A DNA stretch of 8,245 nt, taken from NCBI GenBank assembly GCA_021156385.1, contig JAJNDL010000035.1, positions 1 through 8,245 on the forward strand, written 5' to 3'. The notes below the pieces were generated by a model that was given only the letters and a program-made list of their open reading frames with translations, was not told the DNA's origin and searched no databases. Shown here piece by piece: positions 7,501 to 8,245 of the stretch; the first letter of the stretch is position 1, and every line of letters starts with the position of its first letter. The position numbers and the translations under genes are program-made. Source of the DNA: Moraxellaceae bacterium (lineage in GTDB: Bacteria > Pseudomonadota > Gammaproteobacteria > Pseudomonadales > Moraxellaceae).

Positions 7501-8245
7501 TTCCGCGCCCATGACGACGGCGTCGGCGTCGATGCCGGTGTTGCCCGCGGTCGCGAACGTCTTGCCCGCCACCAGTTCCACCGTACCGGAAAGCGCGCCG
7601 AGCTGGCTGCTGCCGGCAACGTCGACGTCGTTGTTGAGGGTGATGCCGGCACCGGTGCTGGTGAGCACGAGATCGCCCGTGGCGTTCACCAGCTCGAGCT
7701 GCTGGGCGCCGCTCGTGGTGAGGGCGAGGTTGGTCGTCGCGAGTTCCGCGGCACTGCCCATGACCATGCTGCCGGCATCGACGGTGGTGTTGCCCGCGGT
7801 CGCCAGGACCTGGCCGGCGACGAGGGTCACCGTGCCGTCGAGTGCCGCAAGCTGGCTGTTGCCGGCGACGGTGGCGTCGTCGTTCAGGGTGAGGTCGCCG
7901 CCGCTGCTGGCGAGCGTGAGGTCGCCGCCGCTGGTGACGAGTTCGAGCGCCTGGTCTCCGGCCGTGGCGATGGCGATGGTGCTGCCGTCCAGCGCACTGC
8001 CGGTGCCCATGGCCACGCTGTCGGCGGTCACCGCCACGTCGCCCGCCTGCAGCGTCCGGCCGGCCGCGAGGCTCAGCGCCACCGCATCGGTGACGGTGAG
8101 GTTGCCAAGGGCCTGCACGTCGTTGGCGAGCGCGATGTCGCCACCGGCCGCGAGCGTGACATTGGCCGTGGTCGTGACCAGGCCGAGCTGCTGGCCGTCG
8201 CTGGTGGTGATGGCGAGATTCGCCGCCAGCAGCGTCGAGTCCGCA
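4537..8245 (-). CDS. Giant repeat-rich secreted protein, probable TpsA exoprotein/adhesin (5' partial)
   Basis: The frame is open from the right edge (first whole codon 8244-8242) to the TGA at 4539-4537, giving the C-terminal 1235 residues. No start lies in the window; the in-frame GTG at 8118 is an ordinary valine codon inside a repeat. Residues 1-830 are imperfect 81-83-residue repeats rich in Gly, Ala, Thr, Asp, Val and Leu, with alternating short beta patterns typical of right-handed beta-helix exoproteins. Residues 831-1235 are a non-repetitive end that starts with a decayed repeat, continues with beta-rich segments, and closes with an acidic Glu/Gln/Asp-rich stretch and a short tail. 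The fragment has no cysteine and only four lysines, common traits of exported surface fibres. The direct coupling to a TpsB gene supports two-partner secretion. The diagnostic N-terminal TPS (haemagglutination activity) domain and the signal peptide would lie off the right edge and were not seen, so assignment as TpsA rests on repeats and context. Target and function (adhesion, biofilm, haem use) cannot be read from the sequence. Confidence 0.88.
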   Translation of the reverse strand, partial: ADSTLLAANLAITTSDGQQLGLVTTTANVTLAAGGDIALANDVQALGNLTVTDAVALSLAAGRTLQAGDVAVTADSVAMGTGSALDGSTIAIATAGDQALELVTSGGDLTLASSGGDLTLNDDATVAGNSQLAALDGTVTLVAGQVLATAGNTTVDAGSMVMGSAAELATTNLALTTSGAQQLELVNATGDLVLTSTGAGITLNNDVDVAGSSQLGALSGTVELVAGKTFATAGNTGIDADAVVMGAEAQLLAADLDIDTGTSQQLDLVTVTGNLVLDAGSDIAFHNDVDVLGSLTLASAGAVIVAASQTIVAGSDIAVDADSVTMAAASLLDGNNVAVTTEQGQTLELINAAADLTLTSNSSGIDLNNDVSVGGNSGLTAFAGAVELAAAQDFITTGNTTVDADRFVMGANAQLWTTDLAIGTGGDQWLELVQATGDASLDAGAGIMLHNDVGIGGNAVLDTTGTLDIHTVQTVTVGGSATISAGNVDMGSGSLLDASGITITTVMEQELERLNSAAGLTLASGTGITLNNDVFGSDFIDIDAVEAVTVTAGQDVTTSGAFTLDAASVAMGTDAAFDSDSLQVTTSGQQALEILTAANGMVLDSGAGIGFGNAVGAGGTLDVTAAGVVLLEAAQLVTAGSVATVTAGSFAMGSGSELDADGIAITTAGDQDIETLASTAGIALDSGAAIRFNAGSTADGAITITATDDVTLAAGESLTGQSTLSVQAADVTLLGGARLDIAGTTDIDAATFTMQSGSGATIGGSLGVATAGDQQLQALTVTGDATLAAGGAIALQDDVTVQGDLSATAAGNVDLAAGQSVAVAQDVSVDAASFTMGSASALTADGGIGVTTTGSQLVSAITSHRDGDNAIVLDAGGSISGRSDSSVHLTADGANARTYLAATTGVGDPLVMDLPWLSAVTPQGDLNLVSNRSLHAALLSAGNGSGNIRLYTLGDLSVEELLGTPWLWVEGYLAATDMTMPRGMLAARDGMSVDNVVLTTSGPLELRAPEMALNIDGSGNAGVNLDVTGFTAYPGTGAATLADEVTLTVTNTETVDFSRYLSNYGSVSVPQDLVLEYALVPHALTMSNGQVTMTLDNDNPMGLPVDAQMVTPYGDFTLQLTGTDLVTDAVVTRYNLPLTVTYLGQQQGVDMSQFYRLSTEYQLLDSQREENLMPRNLAYRWFERVLNFIGVGWGVDRDEGSSEAEQQDEQLGKPADYVIKISLADIPGKAGNAVQ
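5755..8244 (-). repeat. Tandem 81-83-residue (243-249 bp) coding repeats of the exoprotein
   Basis: Read on the minus strand, units begin at 8025, 7776, 7527, 7284, 7035, 6792, 6549, 6306 and 6000, with a short unit at 6063. A partial unit fills 8244-8026 and a decayed one starts at 5754. Each opens with a pattern like ADSVAMGxxxxLD, continues with an (I/L)A(I/V)TT segment and a GDQxLEL-like segment, then a G(I/D)xLNNDV segment, and closes with a (T/A)AGxxxVD segment. Three units have 83 residues (starting at 8025, 7776 and 7284), one has 82 (6000) and the other full units have 81. The copies are clearly homologous as protein but have diverged at DNA level; no two units look identical. Each unit divides into about four coils of roughly 20 residues, as expected for a beta-helix. 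Confidence 0.9.
6001..6063 (-). repeat. Truncated single-coil repeat unit
   Basis: A 21-residue insertion (AADVTLLGGARLDIAGTTDID) sits between two full units and aligns only with the first quarter of the repeat, including the Ala-x-x-(V/F)-x-(M/L) opening and the terminal ID. Its length equals about one beta-helix coil, so the frame and probably the helical register are preserved. It looks like the remnant of a deleted unit or a gain by unequal recombination. Confidence 0.65.

Noticed and set aside
8116..8118. GTG as a start codon of the exoprotein
   Set aside because: The same frame stays open to the window edge with repeat sequence (QQLGLV and IALAND segments), so this valine is internal.

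Overview
The window looks like chromosomal DNA of a GC-rich proteobacterium. By eye G+C is roughly two thirds, third codon positions are strongly G/C-biased, and the window holds a Gram-negative outer-membrane secretion pair. No gene is diagnostic enough to name a genus.

Left part, plus strand (1-1411): a housekeeping block. It opens with an aminotransferase of the aspartate aminotransferase family that lacks only its first residues, followed by a very clean intrinsic terminator. Next comes a single tRNA-Asn(GTT) gene with its own near-consensus sigma70-type promoter (TTGACC, 17-nt spacer, TATCAT) and an encoded CCA end. A short A/T-flanked hairpin after the tRNA can terminate transcription from both directions and separates this block from the convergent operon to its right.

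Right part, minus strand (8245 down to 1432): one compact operon read right to left. First is the C-terminal 1235 residues of a giant, cysteine-free, lysine-poor secreted protein built from imperfect repeats of 81-83 residues (probable TpsA exoprotein; its N-terminus lies beyond the right edge). Its stop codon overlaps the start of the next gene in an ATGA arrangement. That second gene is a complete TpsB/ShlB-FhaC-type outer-membrane transporter (signal peptide, charged N-terminal helix, POTRA region, barrel with a VRGY motif). Ten bases later begins a membrane-anchored periplasmic protein with a helical, TPR-like region and a C-terminal formylglycine-generating-enzyme (FGE/SUMF1) fold that lacks the catalytic cysteine pair.

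How they may work together: the TpsB protein should thread the repeat protein across the outer membrane by two-partner secretion. The FGE-like protein is tightly coupled to this pair and is the least explained component. It could be a periplasmic binding or quality-control partner, or a modifying enzyme with unusual chemistry. This three-gene cassette is the most interesting content of the window. No CRISPR array, transposase, integrase or other mobile element is visible, and no gene-free stretch exceeds 300 bases.
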